From positions 9,982,001 through 10,046,000 of the forward strand of contig NC_083603.1 in assembly GCF_029168945.1 (NCBI RefSeq): a stretch of DNA of 64,000 nucleotides. The letters run 5' to 3'. Position 1 is the stretch's first letter; every line of letters begins with the position of its first letter. The translations under genes and the position numbers were made by a program. The stretch is from Cannabis sativa. Taxonomy: Eukaryota; Streptophyta; Magnoliopsida; Rosales; Cannabaceae. This document shows, piece by piece, positions 27,025-39,008 of the stretch. Below the pieces are notes generated by a model. It made no database searches. It was not told the origin of the DNA and saw only the letters and a list, made by a program, of their open reading frames with translations.

Positions 27025-28737
27025 AATTAACATTAGAGTATTTTCCTCTACTTTGCTATTTAATTTGTTAGTGAGTTATTTATGTTAAGTAAATCTGATT
27101 ATTAGGTTAGCATGTATATATATTAGATAAGTATGCAATTTATTAGCTTTATAAAAGTTGGAATTAGTTAAGTAAAACATCTTCTCTCTTCAATTCACTC
27201 TCTCTCTCTCGAACCCTCGAGAGGGAGCAAGGGAACTTGATTTTTTAGCTCCAATTCAGAGGACTCTAGCAAGGATTTAGTGTTTCAATTCAAGGTATAA
27301 CTCCTTAGTACCATTCTCTTTGATTTTCCTAAGTTCTAATAAGCTAGGTTTTGTGTTTAATTTTAGAGTTAGGGTTGCTGTAGTTATGTTTTGCTTTTGT
27401 TGAGTATTCTGAAGTTATATTGGTGGTAGTTGAGTTGTTTTGGTATTGTTTGGGGGCTTGAGGTTGTGTTTGAGCAAAGTTTGAGTTTAAGAACTCAAGC
27501 TTTGCTCTCTAATGGAGAATTTTGATATAGATGTTGTTGGCTAGTTTTATTGTATGGATTATGTTTATTATGATGTAAGTAGGTATTCTGGAAGGTTTGG
27601 TGAGATTTGGGATTACATTGGAGTTGTGGTGTGGTTCTGTGTGTTTTCTGCACTGAACAGGAATTCCGGTTCAGATGGACCTGTAGAAACCAGAATTCCG
27701 GTAGGTCCTCAAGAAACCTTGCAAAACTAGAATTTTGATTGAGGAATCGGTCTACCGATTTGGGCATTTTAGGGAACCCTAGTTCTTCCCATTTTTGCAA
27801 TATTTAGGGTATTGTCATGTTATCCATCTTAGTTTCAAGTTTAAGTCTCCGAAAAGTGATTTAGTGTGTCACTCATCAGTTTTACAAAGATTGTGATTAG
27901 GGGCCTATAAATCATCGAGCAGCAGTTCTACTCAGGTTGACCAACACACTTGAATTTAGAAACGAGGTAAGATTAGTATAATGATATGCATATGTGTTTA
28001 CATATTTAGCGTACATGTTAGGTGCCGTCAGAATAACATATCAGGGTATCAGTGAGGTGTACATAGAGTTGCACCAAGATACAAACATATATATGTTAGG
28101 CAAATCTATAGCCATCAGATTAGCATATCAGGGCATTAGTGAGGTGTACATAGAGTTGCACACAGATGCCAACAGATATATGCTAGGCTATCAGATAGTA
28201 TGAATTAACGGCTACCACATCAGTACGACTAGAGTATTGAGTATAGGCTGGATTCGCAGTTAGTCATACTTTGTCGAGAATGTTCCTAATTCAATTAGCA
28301 GATTGTGACTAGGTGTATAGGCACCTTGTTGCGGTCTAAATATATGTTTATGTTTATGATTATGCTTTTCTTACTGAGTTCGTCGACTCACAGTTATTGC
28401 TTGCATGTGGAGGTAAGGGCAAGGCTAAGGTTGAGCAGCCGTGAGAGCGAGCGGATGAAGATTGTACATGTCGGGGCGGTTAGGTCTGGAGTATACGGTC
28501 TTTGGGCGTGTTGGACGTATTTTGTATAGTCACTAGGAAATAACTTTTGTATTATGTACCATATGAAATAGTTGTAAATATTTTATAAACGGGATGCTGA
28601 TTATACATATGTTATAATTTTGATGTTTATAAGTAGTTGAACAAAGTTTTAATTATTAATGATTTTCATTAAACTCGTTGATTAGCAACAGTTAATATAA
28701 AATCACGATAACACGCCTAAATTAGTAGGGTGTTACA
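27025..28737 (+). repeat. Family-B LTR, left end missing or unclear
   Basis: Aligns in order with 36370-38143: the leader region, 'ttagggtattg', 'aagtttaagtc', the 'gatgaggtg' blocks, 'gtcgactcaca' and the terminus ...GGGTGTTACA at 28737. Family B resembles Ty3/gypsy LTRs with TGTAA...TTACA ends. No internal domains adjoin. The 5' boundary is uncertain. Confidence 0.65.
28037..28210 (+). repeat. Two-copy 87-bp tandem repeat in family-B LTR
   Basis: The block beginning 'catatcaggg' at 28037 repeats at 28124, an 87-bp period, with about 85-90% agreement by eye. Confidence 0.75.
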
Positions 28738-29345
28738 TTATTGTATATATTTTATTGTATTTTAATTTATGTAACTATTATATTATATATTATTTATTCA
28801 TTTATCTTTATACTATTTGAGAAATGATTGAATATGTATCTATTAGATTAAAATTAACCACCTAAACTAAAGTTAATGTGTACAGGTTTTGTGTGTCAAT
28901 TTTTTAGTATACTCCCAAATTATTCCTCTCATTTCAAAAAGCCCAAAAAAAGAAACCCTCTTTCTATTCTCTCTTTTTCTCTCTCTCTTTCCCTCTCACT
29001 TTGCCAGTTTCCTTCTCACTCAACCGACCACCAACTATCCCAAAATTCACCGCTCGCACTATCGCACTATCGCACTATTGCACCACCACCCACGACCCTC
29101 CCTCTCTGGTTCTCTTTGGTGCGGGGCCGACGATCCACGACCCATGACCACCATCGTCGAACAGGAAGACGAACGATTTTTGGTTTCTTTGTATGTTTTT
29201 TTTTTATTTTTTGGTAAAAAAATTAAATTTTGGTGAAACATACATTTTCTGTGATTTTTTTTTTGTATATGATTCAATATTAGTTCGATAGGGTACAATG
29301 GTGAGTACGATAGTAATGTAATTTGGAGATTAGGAATGAAGATTC
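28738..29345. other. Unclassified repeat-like segment
   Basis: Contains a CT-rich run (28960-29020), three tandem 'cgcactat' units (29055-29079) and, with 31228-31310 on the other side of the solo LTR, several loose copies of 'ggttcgataatg'. Short open frames here have low-complexity content and no recognised domain. Possibly a degraded DNA element or gene scrap. Confidence 0.35.
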
Positions 29346-31227
29346 TGTTGGGTTTTATGCCCTAAATAAAACTTATTTCAATATAATCAGATTTTCTTAT
29401 TAATATATATCAGAAATAACATTTAATGTTGCATGGTTCACATGTTTTATTTCATGATTATATGTACATAATGTATAAATTCATCTGAAACCCTTTTCAC
29501 ATACTTGATCCTGTTTATTGTGCCGTCAACACATTGGAAAGTAAACATGACTATGTGAATAAAGTTTCCTAGATTTATCAGACATAGGGTTTTACTGATA
29601 TGATAATCTACAACAGAGTTTACTTGCATTTGGAGAAGTGTTATGTTCTTTCCAGAGCATTGGTTAAAGTAAAGCTCAGGTTGGATGCATAGAGTATGCA
29701 TCGGAAGGGACCGATATTGAACTTTGACTTAGATTTATTAAACTTACCGTAATATCTATTCAAGTCAATATCGCCTAGTTGATCCTAGATCAAATGATCT
29801 TAATCCTGTTATGATTAGGCTCGATCTCAAGAGGCTATTCGTGTTCTTTGATTTGTTAGTTAAGCCTACTTTTAGGTCAGGGTGATACGTACATTTTGGG
29901 AACACGGTAGTGCAATTGAGTGGGAGCGCTAACATAAACATGGAATCTATAGCTTCTATCTGGCGAATAGTAAGTAAAGGATGATCTCCTTCGAGCTTGA
30001 CCAAACGAAAATAAATGGTGGAGATCTCATTTCACATAAGCTGAAATATCATTTATATGGGGTTAAGTGTTTTAAGGATTAAATACATTGTAGGGTGTAA
30101 CGGTAATCTAATCCCTTTACAGTGTAGATCATTCATATAGAGGATCATTGATCAAATTAGGATTATAACAATGGATAACTAATGATGTGTCTATATGGTG
30201 GAACATATAGAACATTCTATATACTGAGAGTGCAATTCTAAGTTCTATGCGTGGATTCAACGAAGAATTAATAAGTCAGTGAATTTAGGTTATAAATTCT
30301 TGATTTGCTTATTGGAAGCTCGGTTATATAGACCCATGGTCCCCGCACTAGTTGAGATAATATTGCTTGTAAGACTCATATAATTGGTTTTGATTAATCA
30401 ATTATAATTCTCAAATTAGACTATGTCTATTTGTGAATTTTTCACTAAGTAAGGGCGAAATTGTAAAGAAAGAGTTTTAGGGGCATATTTGTTAATTATG
30501 ATACTATGTATGGTTCAATTAATAAATATGATACATGACAATATTATTTAATAATTATTTATAGTTATTAAATAGTTAGAATTGGCATTTAAATGGTTTA
30601 ATTAAAAAATTGGCGTTTTTGAGAAAATCAGATGCAGAAAAGATAAAACTGCAAAATTGCAAAAAGTGAGGCCCAAATCCACTTGTATAGGGCCGACCAC
30701 TTTTGTAGGGAATTTAAACTGATATTTTCATTATTTTAATGCCAAATAATTCAAACCTAACCCTAGTGGAATGCTATAAATAGATAGTGAAGGCTTCAGG
30801 AAAACTACACTTCTGATTAAGAGAAAAACCTGAGCCTTCTCTCTCCCTATCTGGCCGACCACTCCCTCTCTCTTTCTTCCCTCTTAAATTGCGAAATTCT
30901 TAGTGTATGAGTAGTGCCCACACACAGCAAGTGATACCTCAACCATAGTGAGGAAGATCGTGAAGAAAGACTTTCAGCAAGAAGGAGTTTCAGCACTAAA
31001 GAATCAGAGAAAGAGATCCAGGTTCAGATATTGATAATGCTCTACTACATAAAGGAATCAAGGGCTAGATATCTGAACGGAAGGAGTCATTTAATTCCGC
31101 TGCACCCAATGTAAGGTTTCCTAAACTTTATATGTGTTTATTTCATTGTTTTAGAAAGTTCATATTTATGGTGTTAATCAACATACTTGTGAGTAGATCT
31201 AAGATCCTGGTAAAATAATTTCCAACA
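29346..31227 (+). mobile_element. Family-A solo LTR, 1882 bp
   Basis: Starts TGTTGGGTTTTATGCCC and ends ...TTTCCAACA, flanked by GATTC (29341-29345) and GGTTC (31228-31232), one mismatch. No internal retrotransposon sequence is attached, so it is a solo LTR left by recombination. Near its right end are a 'ctataaatag' promoter-like box (30775-30784) and an A/G-rich leader. An antisense open frame lies at 29765-30004. Confidence 0.88.
29765..30004 (-). other. 79-residue antisense ORF in family-A LTR
   Basis: Starts MVKLEGDHPLLTIRQIEAID and is intact also at 57779-58018 and 60379-60618, with a few replacements. It is antisense to the LTR, matches no domain I know, and has no visible signal or membrane segment. 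Preservation may simply reflect the youth of these copies. Not a supported gene. Confidence 0.25.
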
Positions 31228-31865
31228 GGTTCGATAATGGTTCGATGGTAGTACAATAATTGATAAAGGCACGATATAGTCTGACAGTGGTTCGATAATG
31301 ATTCGATAAGTACTTAAAATTTATGTCATAAAAAAAAAAAAAAAATTGGGTGAGATTTTTGATATAAAAAATAATTTGAAGAGAGATAAAAAATAAACCT
31401 ACATTATCAATAATGATTTAACTTCAGTTTAGGTTGTTATTTTTTCCCAATATAAGCATGTTTTATTCCCTACTAAATTTAGTCTATATTTAAATCATCT
31501 CCATAGTCTTAGCTAAAGCTTAAACTAATACTTTTTAAAAGTTTTCAAGTGAGTAAAGATTATTTCTCACCAAAAAGTATTGATTGTGGAGTCCTTGGAT
31601 GACATGAATTTTGCTATGAGTAATTTTAAAAGTAAAAAGCATTATAGAGTGCCTATCGCTTTACATTATCTTGGTGTAAATAACTATTTGATATATGTTA
31701 AATATTATTTATGTTTTTGTCTCTTCTAAAAATTGTGGGTTTTTTTTTTTTGAAGGATCTAAAAATAGTGGTTAATTCTACAATGAGTAGACATTTTTTT
31801 TTCTAGGGTTGGACACCATACTTTACAAATGAAATAAGTTTAAAAGAAAGCTCTTCCACTAATAA
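31228..31865. other. AT-rich intergenic region
   Basis: Continues the segment interrupted by the solo LTR, then becomes plain AT-rich DNA with a 15-A run near 31330. No gene seen. Confidence 0.4.
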
Positions 31866-32444
31866 AAAAAATGAATAAGTTGAAAAATACCACTTTTATT
31901 AATCAATTAATTAAATTTACCTCTAATTTTATATTTAATTGAAACATACCTCTTTTTATATGTATTGTACCTAAAATACCCTGACATAAGAGAGTCACAT
32001 GGAGAATATCTTAAAGTGATAGGGGCAAAATTGGTACAATGTTTAAAAAAAGAGGTAAAAATGATAGACTTTAAAAAAGAGAGTAAAAATAAAAAAGAAC
32101 AATATAAAAAAGGTATAAAGTGTAATTTCTTCATAAAAAAACTTACAAAGCCCATATGATAGACCTGACCAACATAAAGCTGAATAAGTCACATAGGGAG
32201 TAAATTAGAGTTTATACTTTTTTTATATTGTTTTCTTTTATTTTTATCCTTTTTTTTTAAAGTCTATTATTTTTTTTTTTAAAAAAAAATACATTACCAA
32301 TTTTGTTCCTGTCACTTCAATATAATCTCTGTGTGATTCCTTTATGTTAGGTTACTTTGGGTAGAGTACATATAAAAAAAGGTATATTTTAATTTAGAGG
32401 TAAATTTGGTTAATTGATAAATAAAAAAAGTATTTTTCAATTTA
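31866..32444. repeat. Large inverted repeat of two MITE-like arms
   Basis: The arm 31866-32147 is an imperfect reverse complement of 32198-32444: both contain 'aaatttacctct', 'gtacaat/attgtac'-like blocks and 'gactttaaaaaa' in mirrored order. The arms are about 50 bp apart. Each arm resembles the element at 7262-7510. No target duplication was defined. Confidence 0.6.
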
Positions 32445-33613
32445 CCTCCTACTATACAGGGAGACACAGATTTGATTGTAGATTGGAATGAAGTATGGGG
32501 CTTATGCCAGAGATTAGGCCCACTATAAGTTTCCAGGCCCAATGTATATCCAAGGAGATCAATAATAGTACATGCAGCAAGTGGTATATTACAGTATTAC
32601 TATTGTAAGTAACGGAATTGATGTATAGGATGATATGGTATAGACTATAGAGGTTATATTAGTACTTAGTTGCACTATGACTGACTTTTTTATTCAGGTA
32701 AATAGAAACTTCAGAAATCTATAGACTATATATCACTCTCTTTTACACTGATTGATGCGTATAGTCAACTAGATTCCATTGTATATACAATGTATACATT
32801 TATACACACATCTAGTTATATAGGTAGGTAGGTGGTATCTCCCACCAATCTAAGATTCGGCTAAAATAAAAAGCTACAATACAAGATACCATATTTTAGC
32901 CAAAATTTTATGGAAATATATTAATGATATGTGATTTTCTAGAGACCTTAAATATCACCAAAATTATGATTATAATAAGACTTGTCAATTATCGGTGCAT
33001 TGGAAAATTAATAATTTACTATTTATTTTCTTTTCAGCTTGTCTAATAACCTTTTCTTTATTATAAAATAATACTTTTGATACACGATTAGAAGATTACT
33101 TAAAAGAAAAGAGAAATGCTAAATTTTAAGGTGTTAACCACTATTAAAGCTAATAAATTATAATTTGATATTAGTTCCATGCTTTTTAATTTAATAAATT
33201 CTAATCATTTTATACGCCACATTGATATAATGTTGAACACCTTAAAATATCTAATAAAATTGCTCTTAAGAAAAAATATCATTAAGGAAAATGAGTAATC
33301 AATTAGTATAAATATTTGTTGTTACATTTATCATATTACAGATATTGCTACTTAGTTACAAATATTTTTTTTTTTTTTTGGCTTTTTTATTTTTACACTT
33401 AAAAATATTTTTTTTTTGCATTTTTACAAAATTTTACATAGAAACTCCTGTTGCAACTAGCGCTGCAACCTAAATTGCAACAAAAAATCGTACAGAAACC
33501 CCTATTGCAACTAGCGTTGCAACCACTTTAGAAACCCAAACCGTAAATTTGAAAAAAAAAATTAAAAAAATAATATATGAGATAATTTCTTTTTTTTTCT
33601 CAAATATAAAGGT
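32445..33613. other. Intergenic AT-rich region with a 54-bp tandem pair
   Basis: No gene. At 33440 and 33494 a block of about 31 bases ('agaaac-cct-ttgcaactagcg') repeats with a 54-bp period and contains the short palindromic word 'gttgcaac-tagcg-ttgcaac'. A MITE-like inverted pair may lie at 33109-33275 (ends 'aaatgctaaattttaaggtg' and its complement). Confidence 0.45.
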
Positions 33614-34414
33614 TTATAAACTAAAACGAATGCTAGTGGACATAAAGGAATCCACCTTCCTTAGATGAATGTTTTCAGTTGTATTCATAAACGCTGCCCA
33701 AGCAGCGACATGATGAGCAACTCTATTATTAGCCCTTAGAATCCAAACAACACAAATATTATCAAAAGCTTCTAATGAATTAAAGAGATCAAGGAACACA
33801 ATGTAAAGATTCCAAGGAATCTTACAAGAAGCTATAGCCAAAGCCACAACTTAGCAATTAGTGAAGAAACAAATACCAGAAGTGGAAGGGTTCCTATTGT
33901 AGAATTTAATTGCACGAAGAAGGGTCAATGCTTCAGCTTCAAGAGGCGAGGAGCAATAGACCTTAGTTGTTGTAATATCATTAATGGCTCTACCACGCCC
34001 CCAACATAACCGCAGCACTAAAAGCCCAATGACCTCAAACAATGGCATTGATAAATATCAAGGTGCAACCAACATATCCCACAAGAGAGAAAAGGGCTAG
34101 GGGTGGGACTTCCCTCATGTGTATGACTAGATAAGATGCATTGTTGAAGCACCAACACCCTTCATTAGCCATCTTAGAAATAGCAGACATAGTCCAAAAG
34201 GTACCTTCATGAAAGTCCTTATTCCTTGCAAATTACAAGTTGCAGCACAACATAGCCCAAAACTGAACAAAGTGGGTCCGCTCTGAGTTAGACAAGCCTA
34301 GAATAGGCGTCGAGGAGACCAACCACTCAATAAGCTCTACCCCAAACATGAGTAAAAGGAGGTCACTTCTCACAGACCACTGGCTTGTAAACTAAAGTTG
34401 TCTCATAAAATGAC
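33614..34414 (-). pseudogene. LINE ORF2 end (RNase H), distal half of a split element
   Basis: Minus-strand frames carry RNase H-like blocks of plant L1-type LINEs: SSPLEAEALTLLRAI (33851-34048) and WILRANNRVAHHVA (33614-33847), separated by stops. The sequence just below 34414 reads in the same frame as the zinc-binding block at 38149-38305 once the family-B LTR is set aside, so both belong to one element. Confidence 0.75.
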
Positions 34415-34518
34415 TGTAATAACCGTATATTTAGACATAGAAATTAATAGCTTATTAGTAATTTAATTACTATTTTTAGATATATGTGCATTAATACGAA
34501 ATGATCGTAAGACTATTG

Positions 34519-36052
34519 ATGTCAACCAAAAAGCTCAAGAGGTCTGGGGTTTAGGCGTTTCGAGGATATGAATAGGGCCTTGTTGGCTAAGCTTAATTGG
34601 AGTCTTGCAAATGAAGATCGAAAGCCCTGGGTCATATGTTTGTTGAAGAAGTACTGTCGTCGGGACAATTTCTGGGCAGTTAATCAAAAGAGTTTTGACT
34701 CTTTCTTGTGGAAAAACTTGATTGAAAATAGGAGTTTACTGTGCAAAGGGTCTTGTACTCTAGTCAGTAGAGGTGATAAGGTTGCTGTCAGACACCAACC
34801 ATGGATTTCGTGGCTGAATTACAGCGAGTTTAGGGATCTTATGAGTAGGCATTTGAACCTTTTCCCTCACCTGAATTCAGTGGCAGATTTATCCTTGGGA
34901 AATTGGTGGAATGAGGGACTGGTAATCTCTATTTTTGGTGGGATTTTGGGACGCAGAATACTGGAGATTCCAAGATTACTAACCTCAACATCGGATAAGA
35001 TTATTTGGAAGCCGAAGAAGAATGGGGTATTCTCTGTTAAGTCAGCTTATGTAGAGGACAAAAAATCTCATTTTGGAGTTAAAGTTGATCTTGGAAGTGG
35101 ATTTGGGACTCGTAGGTGCACCCTAGAATTGCTTTGATGCTCTGGCGAGTTTTAAACAATGCACTTTCCTCTTAAGTGTAACCTCCCTTTCCTTAGTGAT
35201 ACATCCTGCCTATTTTATCATAATCACGAGGAAACCAGTTTACACTTGTTCAAAGAATGTGACTTTGCGAGGGCGGTGTGGTTTGTTGGATGCAAACCTT
35301 GTTACGTTCACTTTATACCCAGGGGGAGTTTGCATCAAGTGATTGAAAATTGGATCAGCAATTCAGGTACTTCTAGATCCAAAGCCCTAGTGTATATTGG
35401 GTGTGTTTTGACCGTGATCTGGCAGCAAAGGAACACCCTTAGGATCTATGGGAAAACTGACCCATTCTTCATTATTGTGCATAAACTAAAATCATACTTT
35501 GGTGAGTTATGGGACCCTTTGGAGGAACAGGTGAGGATCTCTTCTTCGCTGCAGAATGTGGGAACTCCCTGCAGGTTCGTGACTATGACTGATGCCTCCT
35601 GGTCAGATGGTGTAACTCGTCTAGGGGCAGTGCTTATCGATACAGTCACAAGCAAATGGTTTCTTTCATCTTCAAAAAGTAAGGCAGGGTCGATTTTGGA
35701 AGCAGAGTCGGTTGTAATTTTGATGGCCTTGCAAAGAGCTAGTCAATGCTATTAGAATGAGATACATGTTCTGTCTAATGCAAAAGTGGTGGTCGATGCC
35801 TTTGCAGCAGGCAATTGTCCACTAGATTAAAAGTTCTAAAATATCTCGTTGGAGGTTATTGAGTCTGTTAAGTGTTTTAGTTGCTGTAAGTTTTTCTTTA
35901 TTAGTTGTAATCGGTTTGTTGATGCACTAGCAAAGAGTGCTAGATTGTCTAGTCAGGATGCTAGCGTTGTGCAAGGGGAAGGAATCCCCCCTGTGATTCC
36001 CAATTATCTTTCCATTGCTTAATGAACAAGTTGTTCTTTTAAAAAAAAAAAA
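34519..36052 (+). pseudogene. 5'-truncated LINE with zinc-binding and RNase H domains
   Basis: Starts in the middle of the reverse-transcriptase tail ([11 protein letters not shown], then [19 protein letters not shown] at 34568-35137), continues with the C-x-HH-x4-H-x4-C-type zinc-binding block (35159-35280) and an RNase H block (MTDASWSDGVTRLGAVLID, LEAESV; 35586-35755), and ends in a 12-A tail at 36041-36052. Stops at 35137 and 35755 break the frame. The 5' truncation and A tail are normal for L1-type retroposition. No clear target duplication was found. Confidence 0.8.
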
Positions 36053-37344
36053 CCATTTTGTCATAAATAGGCCTTTGTGAAATAATTTATCAATTATGAA
36101 AATTTTATCGTATTCTAAGTGTGTGCCATGCAAGTTAATAATGAATTTTGATAATGTTTCATATTTTATGCTGGTGATAGTGGAATGCGATGATTTGACC
36201 ATTAGTGTCACAGTGATATGGTTAAGTATCTAAGAAGCAGGGCAAGAGATATGGACATTTAGAATGTCGGGGTTGTGCAAGGTAATGGTTTTTGACCATT
36301 TTACCCTAGTTGTTATGGTTACTTAGCAAGAAAGTAAGGTTATTTTGGTCTTTTAATCTTAAAATTTATATTAATGCTTCTAATAGAATTTCTAGAATTT
36401 AATAGTTATTTATGTTGATTATTATATAAAGTCAAGTTAGAAATTAGAGATAAACATCACATAGACTAAAACAATCCACTCACTTCACCTCTCTTTCTTA
36501 GTTTTAAAACTCCAAAAAAACTCAAAGAAAACCCAACAAGTTTAGACCTTAATCTCACCCTTGCAGTTGAAATTCCTCAAGATTTTGGAAGAAGTGATCC
36601 TTAAGACTTAAGGTAATCTTAGCTCTCTTTACTCTTTGTATTTTAAGGTTAAAGCTTGGTTTTAAGGTGTTATTTAATGAGATTAGTTCTGTTAGTGTTT
36701 AGTTTATTTAGAAACTATTTTGGAAGCTTAAATTAAGTTGGTTATGATTGTTGTTGATGAGTAGTAGCTATTGTAGTTGGTGTTAAGTAAGTTTGAGTTT
36801 TAAAACTCAAAGCTTTCTCAATAATGGTGCTTTTGATTTCAGGGGCTTGATGATGTGGTTTCTATTTGAATTATGTTCTTTATGGTGTTAGTAGGTTTTT
36901 TAGAAAATCTTGTGATATTTCAAGTAGAATTGAGTAAGAAAATCGAGTATTGGTATTTTCTACTATGAAACGTTCCACTATTTCTCACCATTTCCCCATG
37001 CATGACCCCAATAAAAGGTTCACTATTCGGGGATCTAGTTCACTTGATGAGGTATTTTTGGGTACCACGATTTTCATGTTTTCTCAATATTTAGGGTATT
37101 GCCATACTATTTATCGATATAGAAATTTTTAATTTTAAGTTTAAGTCCCCAAAAGTGAGTTAGCCAGTCACTTACCTATTTTGCATGACTGTGCTTTAGG
37201 GCCTTAGAATCGTTGAGCAGTATTTTCACTCGAGTTGGTTGGCACACCTGATTACGAAAGTGAGATAAGATTATTATAAAATATGCACATATATACATGT
37301 TTAGCATGGATGATTTAGAAGGTATGAACTCACCCTGACAATAG

Positions 37345-37440
37345 TTTAGGGCTGAACATCGGGCGGGTTTATTGGGTTTCGGGTTCAAAAAAATGAAATC
37401 AAACTCGGACCCGAATAAGGCGCGGGTTGGTAGATTGGCG
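37345..37440. mobile_element. Fragment of a GGGTT-rich hAT-like MITE
   Basis: Begins TAGGGCTGAACATCGGGCGG, similar to the left end of 42797-43712, and has 'gggtttcgggttc' words. The right end is missing. Confidence 0.45.
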
Positions 37441-37690
37441 GGATACTGAGTGCATGTGGTACAACGATTAGTCAAGTTACTAATGCAACCAACACTAGTA
37501 TTTTTAGGATACTGAGTGCATGTGGTACAATTGTTAGTCGTGCTACCAATCCTACCAACACTAGTATTTCTAGGATACTGAGTGCATATAGTATAGTGAT
37601 TGGTTGCGCAATCAACACTACCAACACTAATACTTTTAGGTACTAATATAAGTGCATGTGGTATAGTTGTTGATCGTCTAGAACATTTGA
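37441..37690 (+). repeat. 66-bp tandem repeat, nearly four units
   Basis: Units start at 37441, 37507, 37573 and 37639 with 'ggatactgagtgcat' (last unit diverged). The period is exactly 66 bp, so a minus-strand frame through it (37176-37703) shows a 22-residue repeat; this looks like a by-product, not a gene. Confidence 0.85.
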
Positions 37691-38148
37691 GACACATACA
37701 CATTAGATTTGGGTTAAATTTGTGATTAGGTGTATGAGCGCCTAAGTTACAAGTCAGATTATATGATTTACGATTTTCAACTGAGTCGGTCGACTCACAA
37801 ATATGTGATTCATGTATAGTAAAGGCAAGATAAAACCTGAATAACGGTGAGTCTGGAGCTCAATGAGGATTATACATATCTAAATAGTTGGACCTAGAGT
37901 GTTCGAATCTTCGAGATTACGTGGGCTTAGTTTGTTAGCCGTTGGGCGACACTTTTGTTGTATTTAAAAAATAAATTGGGATCCTAGAGTTTGTAAAATT
38001 TATATATTTGTATAATTAGTAAAGTTTTATATTTATCATAAAAAAATTTGTTAATCACATTTTTTATTACTCTTTGATAAAAAAAATATTAGCACATAAA
38101 TTTAGAAAATATTGTAGCGCGCCTACGCTAATAGGGCATTACAATAAC

Positions 38149-39008
38149 ACTCTAAGAAGAGATGAGTACAAGAATTCTGGGCCATATGGCAAAAGATGCA
38201 TTGATTATTACTATCAAAAATTTGATTGAACGGTTGTCTAAATGGAAGAATGTCCCTAGCCACCTTCCACAAAAAGAAGCAAACCCTCTCATGAACCGGA
38301 GTCAACTAGATTTAATTCCAAACCTCACCTAGTGTTGACCCACGATCCTTAATGATAGCTCTATAGGCTTGTCGCACCGAAAAGGACCCATCTAAATTAT
38401 CCTTCCATATAAGTATATCCTCATGGTATGGTGGAAATATTTGTACCAAGGTAAGAGAAATACATACCTTATCACGATCAAATTAGACACTACATTGTTA
38501 ATCCAATCACCATCAACTATGACCAGGGTGGGGTTGAACATCCTACTCTTTTCCACCAATCTTAAATTGAATCCTGCCAAATACTCATCCCAAGAGAGCC
38601 AAGGAATCTAGGGGTATTCCAGAGGTCAATAGAGTTGACAATTCCTAGGATCACACAACATTAACTATGCATGAGATCTCAAGATCCTATGATTCCATTT
38701 GCAACCTTGAAGGCTAAACCTAGCATCACCAAGGACCAAAATGGGACACCTCTAGAGAAGTACTTACTCTTAAAAACTTGACACCACAAAGCATTACTCC
38801 TCGAAGCCAAGGTCCAACCCAATTTTGCAATCAAAGCCAAATTAATATATCAAAATATTTTTTCAAGCCTAAACCCCTACTCATAGGACAAACAGAGGGA
38901 ATCCCACTTTGTAAGAGCCAAAAAGTGGGATTTGTCCATATTTCCTATCCACCACAATCTTCTAACAGCCACATCAAGCCCAGAGCAAAAAATCTAAAAG
39001 TCACATAA
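38149..39008 (-). pseudogene. LINE ORF2 fragment, proximal half of a split element
   Basis: Minus-strand frames show the reverse-transcriptase tail (38392-38580) and a zinc-binding block RVCFFLWKVARDILPFR ... C-x2-C ... HLFLEC (38149-38305). Several stops. It continues at 34414 beyond the family-B LTR. Confidence 0.72.

Larger units (their letters stand above)
34415..38143 (+). mobile_element. Family-B solo LTR inserted in a LINE
   Basis: Ends TGTAATAACC and ...GGGCATTACA, with 5-bp flanks ATGAC (34410-34414) and ATAAC (38144-38148), one mismatch. Homology with 27025-28737 identifies the family. Without the LINE lodged in it (34519-36052) the LTR is about 2.2 kb. No internal protein domains of its own are present. 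Confidence 0.75.

Noticed and set aside
28876..29236. Overlapping plus-strand frames of about 113-115 residues
   Set aside because: Low-complexity Ser/Leu/Pro content from a CT-rich run, two overlapping frames equally open, no domain.
37441..37690. CRISPR array
   Set aside because: Units are directly contiguous 66-bp tandem repeats without unique spacers, in a plant LTR.
37176..37703. 175-residue minus-strand frame with a 22-residue repeat
   Set aside because: It only translates the 66-bp tandem array in the family-B LTR; 66 is a multiple of three, so the frame stays open by chance.
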